A stretch of DNA of 64,000 bases from Rubrivivax sp. A210 (GTDB taxonomy: Bacteria; Pseudomonadota; Gammaproteobacteria; Burkholderiales; Burkholderiaceae_C). The DNA lies in the NCBI RefSeq assembly GCF_904426505.1, contig NZ_CAJGBN010000045.1, forward strand, positions 62,001 through 126,000. The letters run 5' to 3'. The notes under the pieces are model-generated. The model did no database searches. It was not told the origin of the DNA and saw only the letters and a list, made by a program, of their open reading frames with translations. Position 1 is the first letter of the stretch; every line of letters starts with the position of its first letter. Both the position numbers and the translations under genes were made by a program. Shown here one piece after another: positions 16,401 through 26,634 of the stretch.

Positions 16401-19105
16401 GCGTGCGCAGCGCCGAGGACGACAGCATCCGCATCGTCAACGCCCGCGAGCACAACCTGCAAAGCCTGAGCGTGGACATCCCGCGCGGCAAGTTCAGCGT
16501 CGTCACCGGCGTCAGCGGCTCGGGCAAGAGCACGCTGGCCTTCGACATCCTCTTCAACGAGGGCCAGCGGCGCTACCTGGAAAGCCTCAACGCCTATGCG
16601 CGCAGCATCGTGCAGCCGGCCGGCCGACCCGAGGTGGACGCGGTCTACGGCATCCCGCCCACGGTGGCCATCGAGCAGCGCCTGAGCCGCGGCGGACGCA
16701 AGAGCACAGTGGCGACCACCACCGAGGTCTGGCACTTCCTGCGCCTGCTGTGGGTGAAGCTGGGCCTTCAGCACTGCACGCGCGACGGCTCGCCGGTGCG
16801 GGCGCAGAGCGCCGACAGCATCGCGGCGCAGTTGCTGCGCGACCACCGGGGCGTCCACGTCGGCCTGCTGGCACCGCTGGTCATCAACCGCAAGGGCGTC
16901 TACACCGATCTCGCGCGCTGGGCCCTGATGCGCGGCCACACGCACCTGCGCGTGGACGGCGAATTCATGCCGCTGCGGCCGTTTCCGCGCCTGGATCGCT
17001 TCAAGGAACACACCATCGAGCTGCCGGTGGGCGACATCGTCGTCAGCCCCGAGCACGAGGCCGAACTGCGCGCACTGCTGGCCAAGACGCTGGAGTTGGG
17101 ACGAGGCGTGCTGCACCTGCTGCACCCGCTGGACGGCCTGGCCGAGGCCATGGAAGAGGGCGGCGGGCGCGGCATCGGCCGCCTCGAGATCTTCTCGACC
17201 AAGCGTGCCTGTCCGACCTGCGGCACCAGCTATGCCGAGCTCGACCCGCGCCTGTTCAGCTACAACAGCAAGCATGGCTGGTGCCCCGGCTGCGTCGGCA
17301 CCGGCCTGGCGCTGACGCGCGAGCAGCGCAAGGCCTATGACGACAGCGTGCGCGACGATGACAGCAAGGGGCGCGAGCAGAGCTTTCCCTCGGAGGAGGC
17401 CGAGGTCGAGGGCGTGGTCGATGCGCCCTGCGCCGAGTGCGGCGGCCTGCGGCTGAACGCCATCTCGCGCGCCGTCACCTTTGAAGGCCGCGCCATCGGC
17501 GACATCGCGCGCCTGTCGGTGCACGAGGCGCGGCAGTGGGTCGATTCACTGACATTGGGCGGCCGCGACGCCGAGATCGCCCGCGACGTGGTGGCCGAAA
17601 TCAAGAGCCGCCTGGCCTTCCTGGCCGACGTGGGCCTGGGCTACTTGACGCTGGACCGCGCCGCGCCCACGCTCAGCGGCGGCGAGGCCCAGCGCATCCG
17701 CCTGGCGGCCCAGCTGGGCAGCAACCTGCAGGGCGTCTGCTATGTGTTGGACGAGCCCACCATCGGCCTGCACCCTCGGGACAATGCCATCCTGCTCGGC
17801 GCACTGGCGCGGCTGGGCGCGGCCGGCAACACGCTGGTGGTGGTGGAGCACGACGAGGACACGATCCGCCGCGCCGAGCACCTCATCGACATCGGCCCCG
17901 GCGCCGGCAAGCGCGGCGGGCGCCTGGTGGCCCAGGGCACGGCGGCCGATCTGTCGGCGCAGGCCGATTCGGTCACCGGCCGCCTGCTCGCCCAGCCGCT
18001 GCGCCACCCGCTGCAGGCGCGTCGCCAGGTAGACGATGACACGCCCTCGCTGTGGCTGCGCGGCGCCCAACTGCACAACCTGCGTGGCCTGGACCTGCGC
18101 GTGCCGATGGCGCGCCTGGTGGCCGTCACCGGCGTCAGCGGCTCGGGCAAGAGCACGGCGGCGCGCGACGTGCTGCTGGCCAATGTGGCCCAGGCCGTGG
18201 CCCAGCGCGGCAGCGCCGCCGGCCGCGACGCGCTGGCGGCAGGGCGCGGCCTGCCCTGGGTGGGCTGCGACAGCCTGGCCGGCTACGAGCCCATAGACCG
18301 CGTGCTCGAGGTCGACCAGACCCCCATCGGCAAGACGCCGCGCAGTTGTCCGGCCACCTACATCGGCTTCTGGGACGCCATCCGCAAGCTCTTCACCGAG
18401 ACGCTGGAGGCGCGCGCCCGCGGCTATGGCTCGGCCCGCTTCTCCTTCAACACCGGCGACGGCCGTTGCCCCGGCTGCGAGGGCCAGGGCCTCAAGACCA
18501 TCGCGATGAGCTTTCTGCCCGATGTGAAGGTGGCCTGCGACATCTGCCACGGCGCCCGCTTCAACCCCGAGACCCTGGCGGTGAGCTGGCGCGGCAAGAG
18601 CATCGGCGACGTGCTGCGCATGGAGGTCGACGAGGCCGTGGCCTTCTTCGCCAGCATGCCGGCCATTGCCCACCCGCTGCAACTGCTGCAGGACGTGGGC
18701 CTGGGCTACCTGACCCTGGGCCAGCCCTCGCCCACGCTGAGCGGCGGCGAGGCCCAGCGCATCAAGCTCGTCACCGAGCTGAGCAAGGTGCGCGACGACG
18801 TCACCCGCCGCGGCAACCGCGCGCCGCGCACGCTTTATGTGCTGGACGAGCCGACCGTGGGCCTGCACATGGCCGATGTCGAGAAGCTGATCCGCGTGCT
18901 GCACCGCCTGGTCGACGGCGGCCACAGCGTGGTGGTGATCGAGCACGACCTCGACGTCATCGCCGAGGCGGATTGGGTGATCGATCTCGGTCCCGAGGGC
19001 GGCAGCGCCGGCGGCCGGGTGGTGGTGGCCGGGCCGCCGGAGGCGGTGGTGGCGGCGGGCTCGCACACGGGCAGGGCGCTGGCGCCTGTGTTGGCGCGGG
19101 GGTGA
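13436..19105 (+). CDS. uvrA: Tandem-fused double-length UvrA excinuclease ATPase
   Basis: The protein has 1889 aa, twice the usual ~940, and consists of two complete UvrA units in one chain. Four Walker A motifs are visible: GPSGSGKSS near residue 35, then GVSGSGKST near 655, 1025 and 1565. Four ABC signatures follow the pattern LSGGEVQR or LSGGEAQR (near 500, 845, 1412 and 1766). Each half carries its own CxxC zinc modules (for example CPTCGGSG/CPDCDG in the first and CPGCEGQG/CDICHG in the second). UvrA finds bulky DNA lesions and loads UvrB. ATG 13436 follows GAAGG; ATG 13406 is in frame upstream but overlaps a TAGAAT -10-like hexamer. Such long UvrAs are known in some proteobacteria, usually beside a normal-length uvrA elsewhere. 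Confidence 0.93.
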   Translation: MSSGLIRIRGARQHNLKNLDLDIRTGELTVVTGPSGSGKSSLVFDTLYAEGQRRYVETFSAYARQFLDRMDRPAVDRVDGVPPAIAIDQTNPVRTSRSTVGTMTELNDHLKLLFARAAQLFDSQTALPVRHDTPETIYADLLARAAAAGDPRLVFSFPIELPADTTAEQQEQWLAASGFTRVQGERVDGTRKILDVVADRLRLAGAEKVRVLEAIEMAIRRGGGRLTVHVGEGGAEALWRYSTGLHCPESDRRYADPQPAMFSFNSAYGACETCRGFGRVIGVDMGLVIPDVRKTLRNGAIKPMQTPAWKDCQDDLVKYAGEAGIPRDTPWQSLTPAQRDWVVEGTPHWSGNWNKQWYGVRRFFEYLESKAYKMHIRVLLSKYRSYTPCGACGGARLKLEAQLWRLGDKPGADAVLPPSQRILPVGAGWGREQLEALPGLGLPDLMQLSIARLRRFFDGLSLPSSLLDEALKLLLDEVRTRLKYLCDVGLHYLTLDRQSRTLSGGEVQRINLTTALGTSLVNTMFVLDEPSIGLHPRDMGRIVQAMERLRDAGNTLVVVEHDPAVMLAADRLIDMGPGPGERGGNIVFDGTPDEARRADTLTGAYLGGRKQVGLGFRRPVEAGTPRLIVEGAREHNLTGVTVEFPLQRLVAVTGVSGSGKSTLIQDVLYPALARHFGKATETPGDHERLLGADLLSDAVFVDQSPIGKTARSNPASYVGAFDELRKIFAEAGLARERSYTAGTFSFNAGDGRCPTCGGSGFEHVEMQFLSDVYLRCPDCDGRRYRPEVLDVKLLRGPLSLSIADVLDLTVAEAAHWFQNDREVVARLQPLVDVGLDYVRLGQPVPTLSGGEAQRLKLAGFLADAAANPRQPVARKGTLFLFDEPTTGLHFDDIAKLMRALRKLQAGGHSLLVIEHNLDVIRAADWIIDLGPEGGEEGGELVCAGTPEDLKAHPSSHTGRALREYEAALGLGLALAEEGRPLQSVIKARRVRSAEDDSIRIVNAREHNLQSLSVDIPRGKFSVVTGVSGSGKSTLAFDILFNEGQRRYLESLNAYARSIVQPAGRPEVDAVYGIPPTVAIEQRLSRGGRKSTVATTTEVWHFLRLLWVKLGLQHCTRDGSPVRAQSADSIAAQLLRDHRGVHVGLLAPLVINRKGVYTDLARWALMRGHTHLRVDGEFMPLRPFPRLDRFKEHTIELPVGDIVVSPEHEAELRALLAKTLELGRGVLHLLHPLDGLAEAMEEGGGRGIGRLEIFSTKRACPTCGTSYAELDPRLFSYNSKHGWCPGCVGTGLALTREQRKAYDDSVRDDDSKGREQSFPSEEAEVEGVVDAPCAECGGLRLNAISRAVTFEGRAIGDIARLSVHEARQWVDSLTLGGRDAEIARDVVAEIKSRLAFLADVGLGYLTLDRAAPTLSGGEAQRIRLAAQLGSNLQGVCYVLDEPTIGLHPRDNAILLGALARLGAAGNTLVVVEHDEDTIRRAEHLIDIGPGAGKRGGRLVAQGTAADLSAQADSVTGRLLAQPLRHPLQARRQVDDDTPSLWLRGAQLHNLRGLDLRVPMARLVAVTGVSGSGKSTAARDVLLANVAQAVAQRGSAAGRDALAAGRGLPWVGCDSLAGYEPIDRVLEVDQTPIGKTPRSCPATYIGFWDAIRKLFTETLEARARGYGSARFSFNTGDGRCPGCEGQGLKTIAMSFLPDVKVACDICHGARFNPETLAVSWRGKSIGDVLRMEVDEAVAFFASMPAIAHPLQLLQDVGLGYLTLGQPSPTLSGGEAQRIKLVTELSKVRDDVTRRGNRAPRTLYVLDEPTVGLHMADVEKLIRVLHRLVDGGHSVVVIEHDLDVIAEADWVIDLGPEGGSAGGRVVVAGPPEAVVAAGSHTGRALAPVLARG

Positions 19106-19115
19106 GAGCGGCTTT

Positions 19116-19769
19116 TCAGCCGCGCAGCCGCCGCCACAGTCGCCAACCCAGCAGCGCGCCGATGATGGCTGCATACACCGCCACCTCGGCGAAGTTCTGC
19201 TTGGCCGCGCGCATCCAGAAGAAGTGCAGGATGGCCAGCAGCGCCACCGCGTAGACGCTGCGGTGCAGCGCCTGCCAGCGCGCCCCGCCCAGCGCCTTGA
19301 TGGCGCGGTTGAAGGACGTGGCGGCCAGCGGCAGCATCAGCAGCAGGGCCGCCGAGCCGACCAGGATGAAAGGGCGCTTGGGGATGTCGGCGAGGATGGC
19401 AGCCACGTCGAAGCCCATGTCCAGCCAGGCAAAGCACAGGAAGTGCAGCACTCCGTAGAAGAAGGTGAAGAGCCCCACCATCCGCCGCAGCCGCGCCAGC
19501 GCAGGCAGGCCCAGTGCCTGGCGCAGCGGCGTCATGGCCAGCGTCAGGCACAGGAAGCGCAGCGTCCAGTCGCCGCTGGCGCGTATCAGCGCCTCGGCCG
19601 GGTTGGCGCCCAGGCGGTTGGCGAAGGCGGCATAGACCAGCCAGGCCAGCGGCAACAGGGCGGCGGCAAAGAGCAGCGGTTTGGCTGCCGGGTGCAGCAG
19701 CCTGCGGTTGGCGCCGCCCAGCAGGCCCGGTGGCACGGGGCGGCGCGCTGCCCCCTGGGCCTTGGGCAT
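19116..19769 (-). CDS. msrQ: Haem-binding membrane subunit of the periplasmic methionine sulfoxide reductase
   Basis: The protein has 217 aa from ATG 19769; an in-frame start at 19808 would overlap msrP by 32 nt. Six hydrophobic helices are present, with the ferric-reductase-like pattern of MsrQ/YedZ: RFLCLTLAMTPLRQ, GLFTFFYGVLHFLCF with a haem-ligand His, and ALHRSVYAVALLAILHFFW with further His residues. It passes electrons from the quinone pool to MsrP, which repairs oxidised methionines in periplasmic proteins. It follows msrP directly with a 7-nt gap. Confidence 0.9.
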   Translation of the reverse strand: MPKAQGAARRPVPPGLLGGANRRLLHPAAKPLLFAAALLPLAWLVYAAFANRLGANPAEALIRASGDWTLRFLCLTLAMTPLRQALGLPALARLRRMVGLFTFFYGVLHFLCFAWLDMGFDVAAILADIPKRPFILVGSAALLLMLPLAATSFNRAIKALGGARWQALHRSVYAVALLAILHFFWMRAAKQNFAEVAVYAAIIGALLGWRLWRRLRG

Positions 19770-19776
19770 GGCCGGC

Positions 19777-20745
<969 letters not shown>

Positions 20746-20821
20746 GGGTGCCTTGTAGCGGATGTGATCGGTGGTCGGTCGGCGGAGCCCGGAACTTACA
20801 TCGGCATCGTGTGCAGGCATG

Positions 20822-20848
20822 AAAAAGGCCGGTGCAAGACCGGCCTTG
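20822..20848 (-). terminator. Rho-independent terminator after the cytochrome c gene
   Basis: Read on the minus strand: AAGGCCGGT, loop CTTGC, ACCGGCCTT, then TTTC. The 9-bp stem is perfect. It sits 19 bases after the cytochrome stop and upstream of msrP. Confidence 0.8.
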
Positions 20849-20866
20849 GTGCAGGGCGATGGCGGC

Positions 20867-21505
20867 TCAGCGCAGGCCAGCCATATAGTCGGACACGGCC
20901 TTGATCTCGCGGTCGTTCAGGCGTGCCGCGATGCCGGTCATGGGCGTGCTGTTGGCGCGCGTGCCGGCGCGGAAGGCGAGCAACTGGGCCTCGGCGTACT
21001 CGGCGTGCTGGCCGGCCAGGCGGGGGTATTGCGCGGGCAGGCCGGCGCCGTTGGGACTGTGGCAGCCGGCGCAGGCGGGCACCTGCTTGCCGGCGATGCC
21101 GCCGCGGTAGATCTGCTCGCCCAGCAGCACGGTGTCCTTGCTCTGCGCCGCGCCCGGCTGGGCCTGCTTGCTGGCGTAGAAGGCGGCGATGTGCTTCATG
21201 TCCTCTTCGCTGGCGATGGTCATCGCCATGCCGGTCATCACCGCGTTCTTTCGCTTGCCCGACTTGAACTCGGTCAGCTGCTTGACGATGTAGTCGGCGT
21301 GCTGGCCCGCCAGGATGGGGTTGACCGGCGCGCCGCGCGAGCCGTCCTGCATGTGACAGGCGCCGCAGGCGGCGGACAGGGCCTGGCCCTTGGCCGGGTC
21401 TGGCTTGAAGGCCGGGGCGGCCTCGGAGGCCAGCGCGGCTTGGGCCACCAGGGCCAGGCAAAGTGCCGAGAAAAGCGACGAGAGGACGGTCAGGGGCGGC
21501 TTCAT
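20867..21505 (-). CDS. Dihaem cytochrome c (c4-like)
   Basis: The protein has 212 aa. A Sec signal peptide (LFSALCLALVAQAALA, then SEAA) precedes two class I haem domains with CGACH and CAGCH and downstream axial Met candidates (NAVMTGMAM and NSTPMTGIA). The two-domain layout with paired GQHADYI/GQHAEYA segments is that of cytochrome c4, which passes electrons to terminal oxidases in the periplasm. ATG 21505 fits the signal peptide. It is divergent from engB with a 56-bp shared region. Confidence 0.9.
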   Translation of the reverse strand: MKPPLTVLSSLFSALCLALVAQAALASEAAPAFKPDPAKGQALSAACGACHMQDGSRGAPVNPILAGQHADYIVKQLTEFKSGKRKNAVMTGMAMTIASEEDMKHIAAFYASKQAQPGAAQSKDTVLLGEQIYRGGIAGKQVPACAGCHSPNGAGLPAQYPRLAGQHAEYAEAQLLAFRAGTRANSTPMTGIAARLNDREIKAVSDYMAGLR

Positions 21506-21550
21506 GCGGGGCCTTCGGAAGAACTGGTGGGGTGACAAACCCATCAATTT

Positions 21551-21561
21551 TACAATGCACC
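21551..21561 (+). promoter_or_regulatory. Candidate -10 element directly before engB
   Basis: TACAAT at 21551-21556 lies only 5 nt before ATG 21562. Used as a -10, transcription would begin at or next to the start codon, giving a leaderless mRNA. There is no Shine-Dalgarno-like purine run and no good -35 (a GTGACA at 21532 is only 13 bp away). Confidence 0.35.
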
Positions 21562-22257
21562 ATGACGCCACCCCTACAACCCCGGCCCGCGGCCGTCCAG
21601 ATGGCACCCGATGCGGCCGCCGTTGCCCTGGCCTGGCTCCACGGCGCGCGCTTTCTCACCACCGCCAGCAAGCTCGACCAGCTGCCCGGCGGCGAGCTGC
21701 CCGAGATCGCCTTCGTCGGCCGCAGCAACGCCGGCAAATCCACCGCCATCAACACCCTGGCCCAGCAGAAGCGCCTGGCCTTCGCCTCCCGCACGCCTGG
21801 CCGCACCCAGCACATCAATCTCTTCGAGGTCGGCCCCAAGGATGCGCCCGACGCCCTGCTGGCCGACCTGCCGGGCTACGGCTATGCCTCCGTCGAGCGC
21901 ACCGCCAAGCTGCGCTGGCAAGAGGTGATGGCCGACTACCTGGCGCTGCGGCGGCCGCTGCACGGCGTGGTGCTGATGATCGATTCCCGCCTCGGCTTCA
22001 CCGAGCTGGATCGCAACCTGCTGGAATTCCTGGCGCCGCGCCTGGGCGGCGGCGAGGTGCGGCTGCTGGCGGTGCTGACCAAGTCCGACAAGCTCAACCG
22101 CGCCGAGGGCGCGCGTGCGCTGGCCGCGGCCCAGGAACTGCTGGGCGGCATCGCCGGCGAGAGCAGTGACATCGGGGTGACGCTGTTCTCGGCCCTCAAG
22201 CGCGAGGGCGTGGGCGACGTCGCCGAGACCTTGCGCGGCTGGGTCCACCCGGCCTGA
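21562..22257 (+). CDS. engB: Ribosome biogenesis GTP-binding protein YsxC/EngB
   Basis: The protein has 231 aa. GTPase motifs in order: G1 FVGRSNAGKST, G2 region RTPGRTQHINLF, G3 DLPGYGYA and G4 LTKSDKL. It acts in late assembly of the 50S subunit and is essential in many bacteria. The N-terminus is slightly longer than usual (MTPPLQPRP). ATG 21562 was chosen because upstream in-frame codons lie in the divergent promoter region. Confidence 0.95.
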   Translation: MTPPLQPRPAAVQMAPDAAAVALAWLHGARFLTTASKLDQLPGGELPEIAFVGRSNAGKSTAINTLAQQKRLAFASRTPGRTQHINLFEVGPKDAPDALLADLPGYGYASVERTAKLRWQEVMADYLALRRPLHGVVLMIDSRLGFTELDRNLLEFLAPRLGGGEVRLLAVLTKSDKLNRAEGARALAAAQELLGGIAGESSDIGVTLFSALKREGVGDVAETLRGWVHPA

Positions 22258-22395
22258 TACGGATTCGCCTTCAACCGTCCAACGTCGTTGGGTCGCCTCG
22301 CCGTGCTGGCGCACGGTCTTCGGCTCCCCGCCTGCCAATACGGTCGAATGCGAACCCGCATGAGGTGTCGCCGGCGCGCGTGCCGGCGGGGCTGA

Positions 22396-24018
22396 TCAGC
22401 CGGCGCCGCCGCCCTGTTGCAGCTGTTCCTGTACGCGGCGGGCGGCGCTGGCGACGATGGCGCGCTGCTTCAAGTCCTTGAGCAGCTTGTTGCCGTGCAT
22501 CATCAGGAGCGCGCTGCGCCGCACCACCCAGGTGGCATCGGAGGCGCCATCGCCGAAGAAGAGGATTTCGCGCTTTGTGCCCGCCCACAACAGCTGCGCG
22601 TGTACCCAGCGGCCTTGCAGGAACATGCGCACCCAGTCGCCGACCTGGAGCTGGGCAATCCAGCGCTCGGCCGTGCTCAGCGTCTGCTGGGGCGGGGGGT
22701 CCATCAGATCGGCCGGCACGGTGTCGAGGTGGGGGATGTCGAGGGCGCCGTTCATCGTTGCCGGCCCGGCGCGGCCACTCACCATCTGTTCCTCGAGCTT
22801 ATGCAGCGCGCCCAACTGGCTGGCCACGCCGGTGAGGCGCCGCGTCAGCCGCTTGTGCAGGTAGGTCTCCAGGCGTTCCAGCGACCATCCGTAAAGCTGC
22901 ACGGTCTGCTCGGCCTCGCTCGCGAGCTGGTCGATCGTCGCCTTGGCCTGCTTGAGCAGCATCAGTCGCTCGGGATCGCCGAAGTCGGGCGTCATCTCGG
23001 AGGCGTAGACGAGGCGGTTGACGTAGCGCCACAGCGGGTGGCGGTCGTGGTCGAACAGGCCTGGGTCGCGCAGCGCCAGACGCATGGCCGGCGTCTGCAG
23101 GCGCGCCACCAGCAAGGCCACGTCGGGCTTGACCCGGGTGTCGGCGAGCACGGCCTCGAACAGGCGCTTCACCAGTTCCACCGCCTGGCGGTCGGTGTGC
23201 TGGCCAGCCCCCGCGCCGCCCAGAGCAGCCTGGCGAGCGAGGCGGTTGCCGCCACGGGGCTCGGCATTGATGTCGTCCGGCATGGCGTCGCGGATGCTGC
23301 GCATGTCGGGTGGAACCGAGCTTTCGCCCATGCGGCCATGGCGCGTGCGCGAGCCATTGGGCAGGATCAACGTGCGGTAGGCGGCGGGCTCGATACCCTG
23401 GGACTCAAGCCGCGAACTGGCCGCCGCATAGGCGGTGCGCAGCAGCTGCGCCAGCGGCGTGGAGGCGTGGCGCATGAAGTTGAGCTGCTGGCCGCGTGCG
23501 CTGGGCAGCGCCTGCGAGGCCGCCCACAGCGCGCGTGCAAAGGTTTCGGCGCGGAAGGGGTTGTGGTCGCGCGACATCTCGAGATCGCCCACCAGCGAGG
23601 CGACGAAGGTGCGCAGTTCGCGCAGCTCGAACTCGGCGACGTTCTTGATGGCTTCTATCGTGTGCGAGAGCTGGACATCGAGCGCCACCTCCTGCTCGTC
23701 GACCAGGGCCAGATCCTGGGTCTTCATATCGGCCACCGGCCCGGCCGGCAGGCTTTGCGGCGCCGCCTGCCGCGCGATCTCGGCCGCGGTCTGTTCGCGC
23801 AGCGAATGCACGAAGTAGTCGGCCATGCGGTGATGCAGGGACTTCAGTGCCTGCATCAGGTCGGCTGCAGCCTGGCGCTGGAAGGGCTCCAGGCTCGGCA
23901 ACGACTGGCGAGCGCGCTCAACCGTCGCATCGATGAGCTGGTCGAACAACAGCGGGGCGCGCAGCATCTCGTCCTCGACGAACTGCACCAGGGCCCGGGA
24001 CGAGTGCGGGGTGGTCAT
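22396..24018 (-). CDS. DUF1631 family protein
   Basis: The protein has 540 aa and is cytoplasmic, mostly helical. The DUF1631 pattern is visible: ALKSLHHRMADYFVHSLRE, VARLQTPAMRLALRDPGLF, HPLWRYVNRLVYASEM and the C-terminal beta-rich GDWVRMFLQGRWVHAQLLW with RRSALLMMHGNKLL. The C-terminal part resembles a PilZ-like barrel by shape, but I see no clear c-di-GMP RxxxR motif. The function is unknown. It is a single gene, 207 bases downstream of groEL and beyond that gene's terminator. Confidence 0.75.
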   Translation of the reverse strand: MTTPHSSRALVQFVEDEMLRAPLLFDQLIDATVERARQSLPSLEPFQRQAAADLMQALKSLHHRMADYFVHSLREQTAAEIARQAAPQSLPAGPVADMKTQDLALVDEQEVALDVQLSHTIEAIKNVAEFELRELRTFVASLVGDLEMSRDHNPFRAETFARALWAASQALPSARGQQLNFMRHASTPLAQLLRTAYAAASSRLESQGIEPAAYRTLILPNGSRTRHGRMGESSVPPDMRSIRDAMPDDINAEPRGGNRLARQAALGGAGAGQHTDRQAVELVKRLFEAVLADTRVKPDVALLVARLQTPAMRLALRDPGLFDHDRHPLWRYVNRLVYASEMTPDFGDPERLMLLKQAKATIDQLASEAEQTVQLYGWSLERLETYLHKRLTRRLTGVASQLGALHKLEEQMVSGRAGPATMNGALDIPHLDTVPADLMDPPPQQTLSTAERWIAQLQVGDWVRMFLQGRWVHAQLLWAGTKREILFFGDGASDATWVVRRSALLMMHGNKLLKDLKQRAIVASAARRVQEQLQQGGGAG

Positions 24019-24127
24019 AGGGGTGTCATTATCGGTGGCGGTGTAAGCAATGTTCCTTGGGGTGAACGTGTGTTACTGCCCATCGCGGGCCTCCGTTACC
24101 CGCCTTTCGCGCCGCCGCGTGCCCAGC

Positions 24128-24160
24128 AAAAAGGCCCACGCACCCTGGGGTGCGTGGGCC
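24128..24160 (-). terminator. Rho-independent terminator of groESL
   Basis: A perfect 13-bp stem GGCCCACGCACCC / GGGTGCGTGGGCC with a 2-base centre (24133-24160), followed on the minus strand by TTTTT (24128-24132). Confidence 0.9.
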
Positions 24161-24226
24161 CTGGCTTGTGCTCCGGCGCGGCCGGCGGGCTCGAAAGCCT
24201 GCCGGTCGCGGCGTCGCGCGGCCGGC

Positions 24227-25876
<1,650 letters not shown>

Positions 25877-25919
25877 GTGTGTTTCTCCGATTCAGTTCTG
25901 TAGGGGGCGTGGGGGCGGA

Positions 25920-26210
25920 TTACTTCTCGACGACGGCGAAGAGGTCTTCTTCGCGCATCACGAGCAGCTCGTCGCCGTCGACCTTGACGGTCTGGCCGCT
26001 GTACTTGCCGAACAGCACGCGGTCGCCGACCTTGATGTTCAGGGCCACGAAATCGCCCTTGTCATTGCGCTTGCCCGGGCCGACGGCCAGGACTTCGCCC
26101 TGGTCGGGCTTCTCGGCGGCGTTGTCGGGGATGACGATGCCCGAGGCGGTCTTGGTTTCCTGTTCCAGGCGCTTGACGATCACGCGATCGTGCAAAGGAC
26201 GAAGCTTCAT
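25920..26210 (-). CDS. groS: Co-chaperonin GroES (10 kDa)
   Basis: The protein has 96 aa: MKLRPLHDRVIVKRLEQE at the start, the mobile-loop region ETKTASGIVIPDNAAEKP and GEVLAVGPGKR. It caps the GroEL cavity. ATG 26210 is preceded by AGGAG. It is the first gene of the groESL operon. Confidence 0.98.
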   Translation of the reverse strand: MKLRPLHDRVIVKRLEQETKTASGIVIPDNAAEKPDQGEVLAVGPGKRNDKGDFVALNIKVGDRVLFGKYSGQTVKVDGDELLVMREEDLFAVVEK

Positions 26211-26304
26211 AACATCTCCTAGGGAGTCTGAGGGCATGGGGGCCAACGAAGGGAGCCCCCGCTGACATGGGTGGGTCGGTGGCCTTGGAGCCGGTTCCGA
26301 ACCG

Positions 26305-26331
26305 TTAGCACTCGCTGACGGCGAGTGCTAG
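26305..26331 (-). promoter_or_regulatory. CIRCE operator (HrcA binding site)
   Basis: TTAGCACTC, nine-base spacer, GAGTGCTAG. This matches the CIRCE consensus TTAGCACTC-N9-GAGTGCTAA except for the last base. It lies between the groESL promoter and groES, so HrcA would repress transcription at normal temperature. Confidence 0.93.
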
Positions 26332-26338
26332 CAAATCA

Positions 26339-26367
26339 ATTATAGGGGCGGTCCCCGCTTGTTCAAG
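26339..26367 (-). promoter_or_regulatory. groESL promoter, sigma-70 and sigma-32-like
   Basis: On the minus strand CTTGAAC (26367-26361), 16 bases and TATAAT (26344-26339) form a good sigma-70 promoter. The same DNA reads CTTGAAC ... CCCCTATAAT, close to the sigma-32 consensus CTTGAAA-N13-15-CCCCAT. Transcription would start just before or in the CIRCE element. Confidence 0.7.
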
Positions 26368-26419
26368 GGGCTGGGGAAAACACTGAGCGGCGGCCGGGGC
26401 GGTCGCCGAGGGGCCTTGC

Positions 26420-26614
26420 TCAGGCCTCGGGCACCGCGCCGTCGTCGTCGCTGGGCGTGGCCAGCGGCAGGCGGAAGCGCTCGCTGGCCCAGGCACCCAG
26501 GTCGGCGCTGCGGCAGCGCTCGCTGCAGAAGGGCCGCCAGGCATTGGACGGCGCATAGGGCGCCGGCTGGCCACAGCCGGGGCAGGGCACGAGGCGCAGG
26601 GCGTCGTCGTTCAT
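26420..26614 (-). CDS. yacG: DNA gyrase inhibitor / zinc-binding protein YacG
   Basis: The protein has 64 aa. Four zinc-binding cysteines in CPGCG and FCSERCR, followed by LGAWASERFRLP, are diagnostic of YacG, which binds GyrB and inhibits gyrase in E. coli. It is the last gene of the minus-strand run pilB-pilC-pilD-coaE-zapD-yacG, an order typical of beta- and gammaproteobacteria. Confidence 0.95.
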   Translation of the reverse strand: MNDDALRLVPCPGCGQPAPYAPSNAWRPFCSERCRSADLGAWASERFRLPLATPSDDDGAVPEA

Positions 26615-26634
26615 GGCCGCAGGGTTTCGGGCGA

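Noticed and set aside
13379..17524. Very long open frame on the minus strand opposite uvrA
   Set aside because: High GC removes stop codons on the antisense frame. The translation is low-complexity (A, G, R, H, Q, V) and has no motifs, while the plus strand is clearly UvrA.
19108..19123. Hairpin GCGGCT-TTTC-AGCCGC between uvrA and msrQ
   Set aside because: Only 6-bp stem, overlaps the msrQ stop and lacks a T-run; too weak to call a terminator.
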